Source: Gammaproteobacteria bacterium
GTDB taxonomy: Bacteria; Pseudomonadota; Gammaproteobacteria; Pseudomonadales; JAUIKI01
Reading direction: 5' to 3'
NCBI GenBank assembly: GCA_030430875.1
Contig: JAUIKI010000063.1
Location: 1-7,411 of the forward strand
Length of the DNA: 7,411 bases
Below, piece by piece: positions 6,262 through 7,411 of the stretch. Below the pieces are notes generated by a model that searched no databases, had not been told where the DNA came from, and worked only from the letters and a program-made list of their open reading frames with translations. Position 1 is the first letter of the stretch. Every line of letters starts with the position of its first letter. The position numbers and the translations under genes are program-made.

Positions 6262-6284
6262 ATTGAAAGTCGCAATCTTTCAAT
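6262..6284. repeat. 8-bp perfect inverted repeat upstream of the repeat protein
   Basis: ATTGAAAG at 6262-6269 and CTTTCAAT at 6277-6284 are perfect inverted arms around a 7-nt centre. The half-site centres are 15 bp apart. It has no U-tract, so an operator or an RNA stem is more likely than a terminator. The regulator is unknown. Confidence 0.4.
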
Positions 6285-6349
6285 AAAGCCTAATAGTAGA
6301 TATAAGCTAACTTCAAACTTGCTTTAAATCACAACAAAATAAAACCCAT

Positions 6350-6379
6350 AAAAAAAGCCCTCAATGCGGGGCTTTTTTA
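6350..6379. terminator. Bidirectional rho-independent terminator
   Basis: A GCCC/GGGC core stem with an 8-nt loop is flanked by an A run on the left and a T run on the right, so both strands give a hairpin followed by U residues (seven on the minus strand, six on the plus strand). It lies about 110 bp beyond the stop of the minus-strand gene at 6488 and should end that transcript, separating it from the repeat-protein gene. Confidence 0.85.
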
Positions 6380-6487
6380 GTGTTTCACCAATTCAAAATG
6401 ATCCAATCAGTCTCGCATTGAAACAAAGAAGAATATAAACAATCCTCTTTTTGCCTAATGCATCAGAGTAAATACTATCAATAGAAT

Positions 6488-6976
6488 CTATTTTGTATTT
6501 AACAAACGATAGGTTGCACCTGTCTCAGTCACTTCGATAATATATTCTTTTGCTTGCCACTTAGCTCGCTCTTCATCTTCAAGATTTGTATATGCTAATG
6601 TTGTTCTTACTGTGAATATAACAGAACCGCTGTCTTTAACTGGCGGATGCCATTTCACAAACTCCCAACCTTTGCTTTCAGTTAATTCATAAAGTGCTGG
6701 CGTCTCACCCAAATCCCCAGTTGACACCGTAATGAATAATCGATGATCAGGACAGCTTTCAACAGCACTACCGCATTCAAGCAACTCCATAGGACCTGCA
6801 AAAACTCGAACTGCTAACGAAAAATCTTTCATGTTTTCCTGATCAGCCGTACTAGAAAGCTGGTTACTAAAAGCTAATATCTTTGCAAGATTATTACTTT
6901 GTGGAAAATATATTGCTTCAGTTGCGAAAACAGATGTAGAAAACAAACATAGAAAAATCCAAGTTACATATTTCAT
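6488..6976 (-). CDS. Small secreted protein of unknown function
   Basis: I do not recognise this 162-residue protein. Residues 1-18 form a signal peptide: K2, a hydrophobic core, then V16-F-A18 before T-E, a signal peptidase I site, so it should be periplasmic or secreted. C68 and C75 in the mature part, seven residues apart within C-G-S-A-V-E-S-C, could form a disulfide; the only other cysteine, C10, is in the signal peptide. After them come beta-like stretches (L-F-I-T-V-S, S-V-I-F-T-V-R, E-Y-I-I-E-V-T, A-T-Y-R-L-L), suggesting a small beta-rich domain. The start is well supported by GAGGAG 5 nt upstream on the minus strand. The gene has its own terminator at 6350-6379. A possible -35 on the minus strand is GTGACA (complement of 7023-7028), with no clear -10. 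It has no detected relation to its neighbours beyond strand. Confidence 0.75.
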   Translation of the reverse strand: MKYVTWIFLCLFSTSVFATEAIYFPQSNNLAKILAFSNQLSSTADQENMKDFSLAVRVFAGPMELLECGSAVESCPDHRLFITVSTGDLGETPALYELTESKGWEFVKWHPPVKDSGSVIFTVRTTLAYTNLEDEERAKWQAKEYIIEVTETGATYRLLNTK

Positions 6977-6981
6977 AAAAA

Positions 6982-6987
6982 CTCCTC
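6982..6987 (-). promoter_or_regulatory. Strong ribosome-binding site of the small secreted protein
   Basis: GAGGAG on the minus strand lies 5 nt before the ATG at 6976. It is the strongest Shine-Dalgarno match in the window and suggests efficient translation of this gene. Confidence 0.75.
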
Positions 6988-7232
6988 ATTAATAATATTA
7001 AATAAAAATCCCTTAATATTGATGTCACTGCAATAAAAATCGTTAAAATCTCCATATATTCGCTGCAAAACTGGTCAAAAACTCGCTATTACCTGTTATT
7101 CTGCAGTTCAACCCGAAGATTTTTTCCTTGATCTCAAGTTATATTAGCCTATATAAAACAACCTAACTAATTTTCACTTAATTTATAATCACGTAATAAA
7201 AAACACAAATAACTTTACTGCTTTCAATTCCA

Positions 7233-7411
7233 TCATTGGCGACTACTGCGCATCACCCATTCTAGACCACTAAACACCAAATCTGGTTCCCAAGTAGTTG
7301 CTGCAGTTAAATGTTTTTTCAATTGAGGCGCCCCACCTCCAGTCAACACAGTTTGAAAATCATGATGATATAATTGACTCTGTTGCTTGATTGCTTCTTC
7401 AATAAAACTCA
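7233..7411 (-). CDS. coaX: Type III pantothenate kinase, C-terminal part only
   Basis: The last 58 residues and stop of a gene whose 5' part lies right of the window. The stretch T-G-G-G-A-P-Q-L matches the glycine-rich adenosine-binding motif of the ASKHA fold, as found in type III pantothenate kinases. It is followed by W-E-P-D-L-V-F-S-G-L-E, the typical CoaX ending in which E/P-D-L-V-x-x-G-L lies just before the C terminus. The enzyme phosphorylates pantothenate in the first committed step of coenzyme A synthesis; family members are about 250 residues. The stop is the TGA at 7235-7233. No terminator hairpin is evident downstream, so the transcript may read on toward the small secreted gene. 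Confidence 0.88.
   Translation of the reverse strand, partial: SFIEEAIKQQSQLYHHDFQTVLTGGGAPQLKKHLTAATTWEPDLVFSGLEWVMRSSRQ

Larger units (their letters stand above)
6125..6487. other. 363-bp non-coding region between two minus-strand genes
   Basis: I see no credible gene here on either strand. Reading with the minus-strand genes, it holds the bidirectional terminator (6350-6379), an 8-bp inverted repeat (6262-6284), three GAATATT boxes (6201-6247) and the ribosome-binding site of the repeat protein. The best promoter guess on the minus strand is TTGATA (6228-6233) with TAATAT (6203-6208), but the 19-bp spacer is longer than normal. TATACA about 10 nt before the ribosome-binding site is another weak -10 candidate, without a clear -35. 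The 109 bp between the terminator and the stop of the 162-residue gene show nothing recognisable. Confidence 0.6.

Noticed and set aside
7127..7138. The CTTGA-TC-TCAAG dyad as an FNR- or CRP-type operator
   Set aside because: The arms are only 5 bp with a 2-bp centre, which does not match FNR (TTGAT-N4-ATCAA) or CRP spacing. Chance is the simplest explanation.

Overview
The window looks like chromosomal DNA from an AT-rich gammaproteobacterium, with GC content by eye in the mid to upper thirties percent. The evidence is a gammaproteobacterial-style fused SpmA/SpmB membrane protein, a short DUF4404-type protein, a BarA-like hybrid histidine kinase and the end of a type III pantothenate kinase gene. 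A Legionellales-like or Thiotrichales-like host would fit, but nothing here fixes the genus. I see no mobile element, CRISPR array, tRNA or rRNA.

Layout. Positions 1-1212 (+) hold a membrane protein with two nucleoside-recognition (Gate) halves, cut by the left edge. Positions 1299-1622 (+) encode a 107-residue DUF4404-type helical protein behind its own extended -10 promoter. A 208-bp gap follows, with a consensus -10 box and a structured leader of two hairpins. It leads into a two-gene operon: 1831-2778 (+), a secreted ABC-type substrate-binding protein, and 2784-5168 (+), a membrane-bound hybrid histidine kinase. A 12-bp perfect hairpin lies between this operon and the convergent gene 5306-6124 (-), a secreted protein made almost entirely of five roughly 50-residue BTRD1-like repeats. 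Its 363-bp upstream region contains three GAATATT boxes spaced exactly 20 bp apart, an 8-bp inverted repeat and a bidirectional terminator. Positions 6488-6976 (-) encode a small secreted protein of unknown function. Positions 7233-7411 (-) are the 3' end of coaX, cut by the right edge.

How the genes may work together. The substrate-binding protein has no permease or ATPase beside it and sits 5 nt from the kinase. The likely reading is a periplasmic ligand receptor serving the kinase's sensor domain rather than a transport system. The kinase has a normal H286 and a normal C-terminal receiver (D719). Between them lies a second receiver-like domain with Asn where the phosphorylated Asp should be, and there is no HPt domain, so the output partner must be encoded elsewhere. 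The leader has one GGA inside a hairpin loop and another in the ribosome-binding region, a layout seen in CsrA/RsmA targets. That link is a hypothesis. The most unusual parts are this sensor operon with its leader, and the stand-alone secreted repeat protein with its phased upstream boxes.
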